Below, piece by piece: positions 24,864 through 37,470 of a stretch of DNA of 64,000 nucleotides. Below the pieces are notes generated by a model. That model was not told the origin of the DNA. It saw only the letters and a list, made by a program, of their open reading frames with translations, and did no database searches. The first letter of the stretch is position 1. Each line of letters begins with the position of its first letter. The position numbers and the translations under genes were made by a program. The stretch is from Sphagnum compactum. Its lineage: Eukaryota > Bryophyta > Sphagnopsida > Sphagnales. The stretch lies in assembly GCA_965153455.1 (NCBI GenBank), contig OZ234497.1, positions 14,928,302-14,992,301 of the forward strand. The letters are read 5' to 3'.

Positions 24864-24887
24864 TTATTCCCAACTTGTAGCCATCAT
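24864..24887 (-). other. Upstream ORF before cryptochrome start
   Basis: An ATGATG start encodes MMATSWE and stops 27 bases before the cryptochrome ATG. If this DNA is in the mature leader it could lower translation of the main frame. Confidence 0.4.
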
Positions 24888-25935
24888 TCTTCGTCTACAA
24901 TTCAAGCCCACAACTGTCAAATGGATGCAGCCCCGTAACGTCTACGCTATCCTGTTCTTCTTCTGAGACCAAATCCCATAATATTGTGCGCCGGAATGTA
25001 ACATGAATTCATTCTACGCGTCGACCTGCCAAGAGCCTTTGAACGTCGTCACGGTTGCAGCGGCGACAGCCTCCTCCGCGACTCGCATTTTCAAAACCAA
25101 AAGCTGAGGCTGCTCGCGGGAACAGTCTAAGAGAGCTTTTGCAGCTTGTGATGGCTCTCAAATTCTCTTCCTCACTAAGAAGTCTGGTAGTGTGATTTCC
25201 ATTGCACATGATGTAAGTGCTTAGATATGGCCGCTTGTTCCGCAGCAAGCAAGTCGAGCAAACTTCCGTCCTCCCTCCTGCAGCCGTCCATGGCCTACAG
25301 TGTCGTGTCTGTCAACCTAAGCATAAGCTCGTAGACATGACGACGGCCGCTCTAAGTACCGGAGAATCCCCGATCGATAGGTCGCAGCTAACGGCAGACA
25401 GAAATCCAAAATCTTCTTGCGATGTTTCCTTTTATCTCACAAGCTTCACCAGAGACGATACAGAGCTACTTCATTCGGCTGTGGTAAAGGCTCGTGCGAC
25501 GAAGAAAAGCAGCAATCCGTTGAAAAAGACTTACAAACAATCCCGGCCGCGTGAGACTTCCAGGCAGCTCCGTCACTTATTTCCTGCACTGACTTCTATG
25601 CGCAACGCATCAGTGCAATCCTTAAGCAAAGGTTCCCGTTACAAAGTCCACAAGAAGTAGAGAAGAGAACCAAAAACCGATCTCAAACGCGCAACGTCAT
25701 AGACATGAAGAAGAGCCAGCAACTTAGTGGCAGCAGCTGTAACCCCAAGAACCATGATCGATAAGCACAGCTAGTAAGAGACAATAATATCACCACAAAC
25801 GGATTCACAGTCTCGGCCCCTGCAAGTTCTTCTTCCGCATGATCAAGGACCAAAAAAACAGCATCAAAAAACCAAAACCAAAAAAAGAAAAGAATAACTG
25901 CGAAACAAAAAAAATCCAGTTACAAATTAATGAGG

Positions 25936-25966
<31 letters not shown>

Positions 25967-26280
25967 CACGACAACAAGAAGCTGCAGGAAAACACACGCA
26001 CTGTCAATGGACACCACCGTCGTCGACGAATCAACGACCCCAAAAGAAATAATAAAAAAACAAACAAACTAGAGACAACTGATCCCAAAATGAACAGGAC
26101 TTACATCATCGTACCTCAAAGCTTGAACACGAGCTTACAAAGAAAGTCATAGAAGACTGTGAGGTTGGTAGCCAGAGCTCCTGTCTCCCTCCTCCCTTCC
26201 TTCCTTCTCTCCCTCGGGCTCTCTCGCTCTCACTTCTCTCTCGCTCTCTCTGGCTCTCGTGTTTCCCTCAAGGGGTGCGA
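24888..26280 (-). promoter_or_regulatory. Upstream region of the cryptochrome gene
   Basis: GC-richer island flanked by AT-rich DNA, which fits a leader plus promoter. A purine-rich minus-strand stretch lies at about 26180-26270 (CT on the plus strand), followed by a candidate donor (TTTGAG then GTACGATG) near 26117. A leader intron is possible but was not resolved. On the plus strand an ORF of 107 codons (25337-25660, MTTAALSTGESPIDRSQ...) has a basic C-terminus and no recognisable family; it could be a small gene or a chance frame. Confidence 0.4.
25936..25963. repeat. (CA)14 microsatellite
   Basis: Uninterrupted CA dinucleotide run in the cryptochrome upstream region. Confidence 0.95.
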
Positions 26281-27727
26281 AACAGGTTAGCCTAACTGAA
26301 CCCCGTGGTTAGTAAGTAACCAAGCCAGGTTACATGTTTAGTGAGTTAATTAGTGACCACATCTGACGGAAACAAATCCAAAACCCAGCTGATTCTCGCC
26401 ACGTGGCAAAACATAAGTGGCTTGTAGCTGTTTCTGGCCAATGGCAACACAGAATGTCCATACTCCTCACCTGGCCACCTACCTATCCTACCCACCTACC
26501 TACGCTCCATTTAGTTTTCTCTCTTTCTTAATAATTATTAATTAATTTTTCATAGCTAGGTAGATAGGTTTTTTCCTTCCTTCTTCATCCCCAAATTTTT
26601 TTAATTTTTGGGGGGTGTTTTTTTTTTTTTCGTTTTTTTTGTGTGTGAGAGTTTGGGATGGGGTTGGGACGGTGTGAGTCTAAGTGTGGTGTTTCCGTCC
26701 GTGTTTACACCCTATCGTCTCTCATTGGGCAGACTCCACTTGAGTGCATCTTGTTGAGCAAGTGTAGTTGGTTGATTTGGTCGGGCATCATCTTAAGGGA
26801 AGTTTCCGAACATGGATCATTGATATGTCCCACCACCACCACCACCATTGTCTACTAATTAATACGTGGTATGCGTTTACTTATCAATACGGAAAAAGAA
26901 TTTCATATGGTAGGTACATCTTTGGTGTTTTTTGGGGTGGAGGGATTCTACACCCTAACAATTTTTTTATGTGTTACTTCTCAATAGAGAAAAAAGAATT
27001 TTTATGTTGGTTTTATCTGGGTGGGGGCGGGGGGATTCAACACCCCCAAAAACAATTGACCCACCGTACTTAATAATAAAAGGATTCGATAAAAATATCT
27101 AAGATTTTTAATTATTATAAAGTCACTTTATTCCAAAATAAATAAATAATTTAAATTTAGTTCGATGGTTGGCGTTTAATCTCAGTTTTTTATTTTCTCG
27201 GAGAAATTTCCGAGTGTATATGAATGGGGCCTTATTTGCATGAATATGTCTCCTAGAAAAGACAAGGGATCTTATTCCTCCTCCTATTCTTAGGAAACTA
27301 AACTTAAAACCTAAAACTTTCGTCTCACTCCTAAATAATTGTGTAAGATCCTCCTACAAATATTAGCCTGGTAATCTACTTATGTTTAGACTTATGACAA
27401 GGTTCACCTGGTGCTTTATGGTGGGTAATAAGGCCCACTAGTGGCCCGGACATTTATAAAAGTGTAGGGCAAATCCCACGGGTAGGGGCATTTCCCAAAA
27501 TTAGGCACATAGGATGAGGCAATAGGAGAGGATCGCCCCTTTGTAAAAGCTTCGGCAAAAAAAATTCAGGGCGCATTATCAAGCAAAATCTGTCCTCCAC
27601 AAATAACAAGGCATTTTGAAAAAATGAAATGCCCGCCATGCTATGCGCGCATTTCATTTTTTGGAACACCCCCACCTCTTTTTTTTTTTCATTTTCTCCC
27701 CCCCCAATACCTGCCACGTATGGTGGG
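26281..27727. other. Intergenic stretch
   Basis: No gene recognised. A short CTACCTACC-type patch occurs at about 26470-26510, a CAC trinucleotide run (6 units) near 26832, and two imperfect GGTGG...GGGATTC(A/T)ACACCC stretches at 26935-26960 and 27020-27050. Confidence 0.35.
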
Positions 27728-27730
27728 AAA

Positions 27731-27869
27731 AATGAAATAAATAAATGAAATTACGTTGATACTTTGTATCGATCTTTGGAGCAAGGCTTCCCCAAGATAA
27801 TAAAATAAATAAATAAAATTAAATTAATACTTTTTATCGATCTTTGGAGCAAGGTCTTCCCCAAGATAT
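27731..27869. repeat. Tandem duplication of about 69 bp
   Basis: 27731-27799 and 27801-27869 share AATAAATAAAT runs, TATCGATCTTTGGAGCAAGG and CTTCCCCAAGATA. Confidence 0.85.
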
Positions 27870-29224
27870 TATTACGCTTTTGTACGCCAATTTGCAATTT
27901 TTCGGTTTTCTGTTTTCAAGAACTATATGAATTTGTGAATAAAGTTTATTGATGTGCAAAACCAGCCTTTCTTTATTGACAAATTTTCACCAAAAAGAGA
28001 AATTCAAAATTAAAAAATGACATGATTTTGGAAGTTCTTAATCATCAGAATTGAGAGGGGGAAATAGAAAGCATCTTCATATTTCTATATTTGGTTTAAA
28101 GTGTGTAGCCAAATATGTAGAAGGATGACTAAAGATTTTATCTTTCATATCTGATTGTTACCCATATTTGGCTAAATCTTCCTATGGATGATTGCCACTT
28201 TGGCTACAAACAAAAATTCCTATAAGAACAACACTGGGCAAAACTAACCTACAATCCAAAGTTCCAATTCATTGTACTTTATTTTAATGTCTGGAAATAT
28301 GAGAGAGAGACATGATGTCCTATACTTTGAATGCACATACACACGAACAAAACCCTTTGTTCACATGCAAGGAATTCTGTTGGCACAATAGACAAACAAC
28401 AACTAACACCCATGTAAGTACCGTACATCCAAGACCATGTGACTATGGTGCCAGAAGCTTATGATCTTCACCTAGACATCCCAGCATGTTCAATCCACAC
28501 ACTATTCATCATTCATCATCCAAACTCTGTTGAATCAACAAATTCCCCTAAGACTTCACATTATATCATTATGTCTGGTCGATCAACATTCCAATTTCCA
28601 ATGAATGATCAACAAAAATTGATGAATTGTTAAAAATTTACTCAATGAAGTCAGGCATAGAAGTATGATAGTGTAATTGGTCATGCACTGAAGTATGATT
28701 GAAGATATTCTATGATTCAATAAAAGCATGCATAAATTATGTTATAGGTATGTAGGGGAAAGAACATACTATTCTAAGTTAAAGTGGGATGTATTATTAT
28801 TCATCCTCACCCTCTGTGAGGGCAACCAGCTACCCTGGTGATTAGGGTTTGAGGGTCGGTTGCCAGAGTTATGCAAGAACAAACCCACTTCCCTAACTTA
28901 ACCCAGTTCTTCCTTCCAAATACAAGGAAAGCTAAACCAATCCCTTATTAGGAGCCAGCCTTATGGGCTTCCCATCCACTAGCCCCCTCTTGTACATCCC
29001 CCATAAGTTAACCCCATTCTTCAAGAGCTGGACACTCCTCTTAATCTTAAACCATTGCCTTCAATATTAGCTTCAAATATCACATCTAATTTGTGCCTAC
29101 TCTCTTACACACTCTTTCCTTCTACCCTAAGGAGCAAAGTAAAAGGTGGGGACTACTAGTGTAAACAAAGGTCAGAGTTCCTGGCTCTAGCTATGGTCAT
29201 ACCCCTTGTAGCATCTCCAGCTGT
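27870..29224. other. Intergenic stretch
   Basis: No gene recognised. The block 28800-29140 is more GC-rich than its surroundings (CCCTCTGTGAGGGCAACCAG and further C-rich text) and may be a transposon remnant, but no family could be named. Confidence 0.3.
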
Positions 29225-29830
29225 GCTCAGTATGTGCTCCTGCACAGTAAAATTGGATGAAGAAAAGTCAAAACATGCTGGCTTGGCTCAGAAATGGTTT
29301 TATCTCAGCATAATTGCACAATTGCGATGGCTCGTGAAAGGCACAGCACTTGGTGTTCCTGATTGGCCCATCATAATGATTGGTCCAGGTGGTTTGCTAT
29401 TAGTAGTCCCCCACCAATTTGCTGTCCCCATTCCAGTTTTATGGGTGAGGTTGCAAAAAAGTGAATAACTAAACTGAGATGTGAAAAACATTTTTGCAGG
29501 GTTACATGTTGAGCACCCTGGAGATTGAACCTATACGAGATACTCCTTACTTCTTAGTGCAACTCCTTACCTGTAGAGTAACTTCACCAGTGGTTAGTAT
29601 GTATCCCTGCACACTACATTGGATGAAGAAAAGTCGCAATATCCGAGTTTTTTAAAACGCACATCAAAGCCTTAACACCTGTTGTTGATTGGCTAGATAG
29701 TTTGATTTGTCTAGGTCAGCTATTTGCAGTCCCAGTTCTGCTTTTATGGGTGGGTTTGGAAAAAAAGTAAATAACTAAACTCGGATGTAAGAAATATTTT
29801 TGCAAGGTCACATACTGAGCACTGCTGGAG
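29225..29830 (+). repeat. Dispersed repeat family B, copies 2 and 3 in tandem
   Basis: Copies at 29225-29520 and 29588-29830, about 360 bases apart. Both start near a CAGTATGTGCTCCTGCACA-like stretch and continue GGATGAAGAAAAGTC, TTGATTGGC or GATTGGCCC, GGTCCAGGT or GTCTAGGTC, TTTTATGGGTG, AATAACTAAACT, and end near GAGCAC(C/T)(C)TGGAGA. Same family as 17815-18086. Confidence 0.7.
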
Positions 29831-32189
29831 ACTAAGGACTCATCCTAATAACTCAAGTTGAAAACCAAACAAACAGATTACAATAAAACTATAACACCCC
29901 ATTTCATTCTAATTAGGGTAGTACCTTGGCATCTTTGGCACAAATTACATTCTTTTTGAAAATGCTGAAATTTTCAGAAAAAGCTTTTCTCAAAGAACAT
30001 TTTTAAGGAAAATGAAGAATCTTTTGAAATATTCAGGAATATTTAGTTTTTCAAAGGAAATCTTCATAATTAATTAACTATTCATCATACATGTGTTGAA
30101 CTTGCCCCTATACAACATAGCAAAGACAAGGAAGATTGCCAAAATGGATCTAATTCAAAAATATATTCAAGTCAATATTCTTCAAATCTAGGAAAAAACC
30201 CATTTGATAGATGTTGAAATTTACCCTTAAATTACCTCATATGTAAATTTTATGGAACTAAATATCATGGATGACATCTTGTAATTACCCCAACACAAAA
30301 CATAGAAATATATATTAGGATTTTTATCGTTAATTATTAAAATAAGATATTTTATTTCATTAAACTTGTCATTCATGGATGTGTTCATCCTTTTCATCCA
30401 TGGTGGATGATATTCATGTGTCAACATTCAAATTTCATTCAATGGATGATATTTATTCATTATCATCCCAAATTCATTTATGATGGATGAAATTCATTCA
30501 CTAGCATCATGTTTCATTCATCATAGCTATTTAGGAAATTGTCAAAGTTCCTTAATTAGATAACGGTGCATATGGAGCTTCTAAAAGATAGGTCCTTAAA
30601 TGTGTACAAATAAAGGTACATGTTTTGATTTGTAAAATCACATTATAAACTCCATTGGTGTATCCTATGTTGTTGGCCCAATTGTGAACTAGTTACCCAA
30701 CTAAGCTTTCTTGAACCAAAACTATTTTTATAATTTCATTCGATTTTCAATCACAAAAATTATTCAAAATTCAAAATCTCGCACACCTTAGGTCTAAAAA
30801 TTGCCAAATCACCTTCATTCAATTTGACTTATTGAGGGTTTTGTAACAATACTAAAAACATGCCCAAATTCGCTTACAATTTCTAGTTTTCGTTTAAATA
30901 AATTTTTAGTACAAAAGTTGTTCAATATTCAATCACTTCTCCACTGTAGGTTGAAACATTACACCAAATTATTCATCAATTCATAAAAACAAAATAAATC
31001 AATTTGGTGCACCCCTACTCATCAAAGGCTTTCCAATGATATGAAAGGCATGACAAAAGGCACCGTGGTTTGGGAGATCTTCACATGACAAACAAACAAT
31101 TTATAAACAAACTACCTTCATAGATAGATTACAAAATTATATTGTCTTTTATGCCCTTAACATTGCGACTACAATAATTGGCATGACTAAGTTTACTTAT
31201 CTAAAATGATTAAAAGGATTTTATTTGTTTGTTTTTTCCTTTCCAAAAAATGGGCATGTCTTATTTGATTAAGTTAATTAAAATATGTAGTCAAATTAAA
31301 CAATGTCAATTATTACATGGAAATTGGGCCATGCTTACAAGGTCTTGATGCCTATTATGGTGTGACTCGTTTTAATCACTCCATGGGTGTTGTAGCTTGT
31401 TACATATTATATGTGCTAAATTTTCATAATTGAAAGTGCTGCTTATGTACGTGTGGGGGAGTGCATTTCATTATTTTTACTTCACATTATGTCTTGAACT
31501 TACTCCTAACTCAATTCATTTTGTTTTGGCCTAACCTTAGTTATGTGTTTGAGGCCTATTGTTCATCAATGTTCTTAACAATTTGAAGTGGCAAAACACG
31601 AAGCTTGAAATTTTTGAATGAAAAAATATTTAAAGACTAACCTTTCATGTGATTGGCATTTTTCAATTAATTTTGAATCCAAATGGAGAACATGAATTCA
31701 AATTTTTTTGTTCACAACCATGGTGATAAAATTAAATTGGGCAACAACCAAACATCTTTTTTGCCTATTGTAATTTTTTCAATCATAAAATTAGCATATC
31801 AACTTATGAACTTGAGGTTGTAACAAATTCTTCATACTTAGTCCTCAAATGTGTTCCAAGTGAAATGAAGTTTTGTTTTGATTGATTAGAATCACAGGTA
31901 GCAAAAAGCTAAACTTTCTTGTAATTATTATGCAAAGTATTTGCAATCTTTCCTCTTACGTACTATAAAAATCATTGTAGCTAATGTAGTTCTTGCCTAT
32001 GGTTCACATGAACAACTTTTAAATATGGAAACACAAAGCAAACATTGTGTATCAAAAAAACATATGACCAAATTTGGTTGAAAAGGGGGAACGTTGGAAA
32101 GGTCATGGTAGATTTGAGAATAATAAATCATCATATCTACCTTTTGAAACCTCTCCTAGAGCTCTAGAATTTGATCAATCAACTTTAGA
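29831..32189. other. AT-rich intergenic stretch
   Basis: No gene recognised. At 30365-30530 TTCATCCATGGTGGATGAT and GATGGATGAAATTCATTCA form overlapping short inverted and direct repeats. The rest is AT-rich. Confidence 0.35.
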
Positions 32190-32206
32190 CACTACACCAA
32201 AACATG
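32190..32206 (+). mobile_element. CACTA-like transposon end
   Basis: CACTACACCAAAACATG, nearly the same as the terminus at 4208 (CACTACACCAAAATGCG). Only the end motif is shared here. Confidence 0.3.
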
Positions 32207-32519
32207 ATGTAGATTATTTCACCTATGACTATGTTTTTAGTAGTATATGGCATTAGTGACTACATGATTATGTAGTGAATTGGACTCATGACTTTTGCCA
32301 TTAGTAAATTGTTTGGTCGTAATAATTTATGTCATTTGTCATGTGATTTTTATAACAATGTAATTGAGAAAAACAATGACTTTTACTACTACAACTCAAA
32401 AAGATGATCAAATAATAGGTATTCATTAGCTTATGAAATGTAAACATGTGTTTAATTATAATAAAACCACCTGGACAATCTAGTTAGACATCTTTATCGG
32501 CCTAAAACTAAGTAACTCA

Positions 32520-33110
32520 AAAGCTTAAGTAGGTAGGTAGGTCAAAATAATTAAGTAAGTAGGTAAGCCTAATCTAGGTTTATAGATAGGCTTAAGTAAG
32601 TAGGATCCTATTTAATTTGTTGGGACCACAAACCTTTTTTATTAGCTCATCCCAAATGGTATTTGCATTTTGAATATTTCTAGGGCATTTACTATGTGTA
32701 GATTATTCTTTCATCTAATTTCATAATTTATAAAATTGAAATTGTTGACAAAAGATATGGGCTAAGTTTTATAAAAGGAAACATTACAACATTATCCCAC
32801 ATCCTTTATTTTATACAATGGTAGCCTACCTATTTACCCAACCTACTTAATTTAACCTAAGCCTAAGTAAAATAATATATGTGTAAGTAGGTATAAATAT
32901 GTAGCCTAACTAACCTACTCTACCTTATAACTTGCCTATTTACATACCTTAACTAACTATTTATTTTATTAACATAGGCTATGTAGCTAGCCTATATTTA
33001 ATTATTACCTACTTAGCTTACCTACCTAGATTACATGATTAAGCAAGTATGTAGGTAGGAAGGTGAGTAAGTAAGCCTAACTACTTATTATTAGCCCCCA
33101 ATTTCCCCTT
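32520..33110. repeat. TAGGTAGG/CCTACCTA degenerate array
   Basis: GTAGGTAGGTAGGT at 32530, then dense (T/A)AGGTA, CCTAC and GCCTAA motifs on both strands through 33110, ending with GTAGGTAGGAAGGTGAGTAAG. Other such patches occur at 2846-3215, 48270-48310, 48690-48870 and 52020-52200. Confidence 0.6.
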
Positions 33111-33949
33111 ATATATATATGCATACACAATATATACCTAATATATTCCTAATAAACATTTTTATACATCTAGACATTCTAGGTCCATGTCATCATTGTG
33201 ACCACATACTTGGTTATATTTGTAACTAATGTGATATGTGATGGGCTAGGTTGATGAAAAATCATTCACAATTCATCTTCTTGGAAGGATTAGTTACCAC
33301 TAATTGTGCATCCCAAGGTGTAAATACAACTAATGGAAAGAATGACTATAGTTATGTAATCATAATAAATTTTTATCAGGGATATATTGTGTATATTGTA
33401 ATGAAATGAATTAGTTGTCAAGGTATACAAGTACACAAAAACTTACCTAAAATGAAGATAACAACTAGAAAACCATAAGACATGAAAAAGCTAGAAGACA
33501 TCAATTGAATTCAAAATATTAAATTTTGTTGTGAGAATGAAATGAAAAATGCCAATAAGAAACTAATGAAAGTGATTTTTCTCATTAATGAAATTTGACA
33601 CTTCATGGTGATATGGGTAGTTCAATGTGTGAGGTGATAAATGATCCCATTGATATCATGAATGAAGGCATTATATGAAATTTTGGCTTATGTTTATTTC
33701 ATGACTTGCCACAACTATCAAAAAATATGGATTTGTTCAATTAGATTATCACCTCTCTCATGCATCCATAAACTTTTAGGTTGTTCCCACTAGTCATGAT
33801 AGTGTTACATATTTGTGTTGGGATTGCAAATTGCCTGAGCTTGTGAGAATGTGTTGTTCATTGAAGACCATTGCTTAAATTGGCTAAACTTGATGAGGTC
33901 AATTATAACTTAAGGTTCGTTGACTAGTGATGTTCAATGCATCTTTGAA
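33111..33949. other. AT-rich intergenic stretch
   Basis: No gene recognised apart from a short AT microsatellite near 33110-33121. Confidence 0.3.
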
Positions 33950-34097
33950 TGTGATGGAATTATTTGGACCATTTTTCCTAGTATTATTTTAAGGTTCATT
34001 ATTATACCATCTTTTGTTCTATTATGTTCAATGGACAAGGCAATAGATCCAACAATTAATATGAAAGTTATTGGACATCAATGGTATTGGAGTGCGC
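33950..34097 (+). pseudogene. Mitochondrial cox2-like fragment in nuclear DNA
   Basis: The frame reads [20 protein letters not shown] then [20 protein letters not shown] and QWYWS. This follows the plant mitochondrial cytochrome oxidase subunit 2 segment between the second membrane helix and the soluble domain, where family members have IPSFALLYSMDE, DP(A/T)ITIKAIGHQWYW. About 48 residues match with scattered changes. The flanks do not continue into cox2, and the surroundings are nuclear repeats, so this is an old NUMT or a fragment from a transferred copy, not a working gene. Confidence 0.75.
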
Positions 34098-34973
34098 TCT
34101 CTCATGAGAATGATAGAAATGCAACAAAATGCACCAAATTAATTTTATGGTCTATAAAGCTTTTGGCTTATTGAAAGAAATAACAAAAGCATTTTCAATC
34201 TACATGACAATTCATGTGCTTATGGTTGATTCTCAAACTTTAACATAACTATAACATTTGCATGCATGCAATTCTCAAGAAGATCCACCTGATATTTATA
34301 TTTCTAAGTGTGACTTTCAAACACATTTGTTTGCATTCTTGTATAAGTCTCAAGTTCTAAATCAAGTGTCTTGTTTTCTTAGGGTTCTTAAGGTTTTGTT
34401 AAATTAACTGCGCCATGGCACCTCTATAGGTATTCATTAAGTTCAAATACAATTTTTTTTCTCTATTGGGTTCCTTAATGCTATCAATGTTGCTTCATTA
34501 AGTTAGGTTCATCCTTCTATGCCTTGTTGTTAACATTACATCTTGTTGCACTACAATCAATGACAATGGTAATGGTGTTCATGAGCATTGTGCTACAACC
34601 ATCTTGTTGAGTTTGGATCAATGTTGGGTGAGTACTTGGACTGCATGGTAGGAACTATCGATTTCAATTTTGGGTTTGAGTATTTGGAACCCACCCAAAA
34701 CAAGGCCTAATTTTTTTAATTAAAAAACAACTAAAGTTGGACTTAGGGCTAAGTTTCAAAACCAAAGGTGGAATCAACCCCCCCCCCCCCCCCCCCAATT
34801 CCACTTGGTTTTGTTTCTAGAATTAAACCTATCAAAACTAAAACTAGACCAAAATTTTGAAAAAAATCTTGTTCCAATTCCAAGTGGGTTTAGGGAGCAA
34901 AAAGTTTTGTTCATCCTCTTCTAGTTTTTGGTTTTGTGAACTTTATAAGTTTCCTAAGGGGGTACCTCCCATG
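34098..34973. other. AT-rich intergenic stretch
   Basis: No gene recognised. It includes a run of 19 C at 34778-34796. Confidence 0.4.
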
Positions 34974-35339
34974 CATAGTAATGACATTCGTCATTTTGCA
35001 CTTTAAAATTCGCGAATTTACGTGGTAAAGCACCTTGTCAAAACATTCGGCATACATTCGTGAAACATTTGCCAACTGGACATCGCGCGCAGCGACAGCC
35101 TGTGCTGAACGGTAACGGTTACTGCCAAACCATTACCACTCGGAGTCAGGCTGCCGCCAATACCTGCCGGCCGCGCCGCCAGGCTTGACTGAGTCTGTAC
35201 GGTAGCCTGACGTCTTGCATGCCAATGCTTCGTTCTAGTTTGATCTAGCTTGAAGTTGCCAGCTTCTAAGTTCCATATGTCTCTATGCAGCAGCATAGTT
35301 GAAGATCTGAGGATAAGGATAAGGAATCTGACAGCCGCC

Positions 35340-37252
35340 ATGGTCAAGGAAAAGGGACCAGAGCATGCCCACGTTGTCCAATAGGAGGAACCCAAGACCC
35401 TTGGGGAAAGCACTAAGGTCAAATGCAAGTACTGTGAACTTGTCTTCACCGCCACAGCAACCAGGATTCGTGCACATCTTCTAGGGTGGACTGGGTCTGG
35501 TGTGCAAGCTTGTGACAAAGTCCCCCCGGTGGTTACACACCAGTTTGAGGAGCTGGAGAAGGAAAAGAAGGAAAAGGAGTTCAAGAAGCGGAAGGTTGAG
35601 CAGCTTGACAAGCTGTCCAGTGGGGAGGCTGTCAAACCTAAGAAGCAAAGCACCCTGAAGGCTGCCTTCTCCAAGCAGGATTGCTCGAAGGTTGACCAGC
35701 TTTGGGGTCGAGCATTCTATGCCAATGGGCTCTCTTTCCGTTAAGCAAAGGATCCTCACTTCAAGGCAGCTGTGGCAGCAACAGCAAGCTTTGGGGAGTC
35801 ATATCCAGGGCCTCCTTCTGTGGACAGGCTGTGAACAACCATTCTGGAGCGTGAGAAGCAGCTCTGTCGGGATGGCTTGGCCTCCTTCCAAAAGTCTCTT
35901 CAGCTGACAGGGGCAACGATTACCAGTGATGGGTGGTCTGATGTGCGTAGGCGCCCCCTATTAAATCTGCTCGTTGTCTCTCCGAAGGGGGAAATGTTCC
36001 TCAAGGCAGTTGATACGGGGGGTGAGACAAAGGACGCTGCTTATATTGCTGGACAGCTTATTGATTGCATCCGGGAGGTGGTGCAGACAGCGTCATCCAA
36101 GTTGTTACAGACAGTGCGGCAGTCTGCAAAGCTACTGGTAGGCTGGTTGAGCAAGAGTTCTCTTGGATAACATGGACGCCGTGCACCCCACATTGTCTGG
36201 ACCTGCTCCTTGAAGATTTGGGGAAGCTGCCATGGGCTGCAGAGGTGGTTGCAGAGGCAAAGGCGGTGGTGAAATTCATCACAAATCACCACCGGAGTTA
36301 GGCGCTGTTTCGCGGGAAGTCTGCACTGGATCTGCTGAAGCCGGGGGACACGCGCTTTGCCACTAACTTCATCATGCTGGACCGCATGCTAGAGGTGAGA
36401 GAGGCGTTGCAAGAGCTGGTTGTCGGCCGGGAGTGGAGGGAGTGGAACGGGAAGTCCAATCATTCGGATGACGGGGACGAAATGAAGGACTGTGTCTTGC
36501 GGAGCGGATTCTAGAAGAACTTGGAAGAGGTGCTAGCATTGACAAAGGGGACGATGGCTCTGCTGCGGGAGTGCGATCGGGGGTTGCCAATCGCAGGAAA
36601 GGTCTACGTGGCAATGTTCAATTGCGGACAAGAACTGGAGGCCCTGAGGGACGGCACCTCGGAGTATTGTCCTGGGATCAAGGTCTCTGCTCAGAAGTAT
36701 GCACAGGTGCATGCAATCTGGGAGAAGCGCTGGGAGATGCTGCACAACGACATGCATGCTGTTGGGTATGTTTTTGACCCGGAGTATCAGTCTCCAGATA
36801 ACGGGCAGCATAGCAACGTAGAAGTGATGCGAGGGTTTCACAACATTGTTGAGAAGCTTCTGCCTGACGTTGAGGATCAGGTCAAGGCAATCGAACAGCT
36901 AGCTAAGTACAGGAACTCGGAGGGAGAGTTTGGCCGTCCATTCGTCAAGGCAAGTGCTAAGAAGTTGCCAGGCTGGAAGTGGTGGGTGGAATTTGGCTCA
37001 AAGTGCCCCGAGCTGCAGAGCGTGGCGCAGAAGGTGCTGAGCCAGATCTCATGCGCGTTTGTGTGCGAGAGAAACTGGAGCACCTACGACTTTATCCACA
37101 ACAAAAAGCGCAATCGTCTGTGACCAGACAGGGCAAACGATCTGGTGGAGGTGTTCTCTAACCTGCGTCTGATCAGCAAGGTGAACAACATCGAGTATGA
37201 GGAGCAGATGGTGGCATGGGACAACGGAGAGGAGGAATTGGAGGAAGAGTGA
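35340..37252 (+). pseudogene. hAT transposase (BED finger, DUF659, dimerisation), inactivated
   Basis: Single-exon reading. It starts MVKEKGPEHAHVVQ; a BED-type zinc finger follows (KVKCKYCELVF ... RIRAHLLG). A Lys/Glu coiled stretch (about 35535-35600) is next. A DUF659-like core reads TGATITSDGWSDVRRRPLLN and VVTDSAAVCKATGRL, with WTPCTPHCLDLLLEDLG. The hAT C-terminal dimerisation region reads CERNWSTYDFIHNKKRNRL and ANDLVEVFSNLRLI. Broken by stops at 35382, 35742, 35832, 36299, 36512 and 37121, and a frame change near 36080. The protein would cut and reinsert the element; this copy cannot make it. Confidence 0.92.
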
Positions 37253-37470
37253 AGCACGGGTGAGCTTGGCAAAATATTGGATTGTGTCCTTTTTTTTGTG
37301 AATCTGGTGTGTTGGAGCTCAAGAAAGTTTAAAAGCTATTAGATTTTGCAGTCAAGTCAAAACTTTTTCTAGTTTGTGCAATCCAATCAGATCTGGTATG
37401 CAGCTCAACTAGTTCTGATGCAGGGCTTGACTGCATGCATTTGTTTCTTGAATCTTTTTGGGTGGTATGA

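Noticed and set aside
25227-25242. ATGGCCGCTTGTTCCG on the plus strand resembles the cryptochrome start on the minus strand
   Set aside because: Similarity stops after about 16 bases; treated as coincidence, not an inverted duplication.
26832-26849. CAC trinucleotide run encoding a His tract
   Set aside because: Sits in a chance frame without a gene around it.
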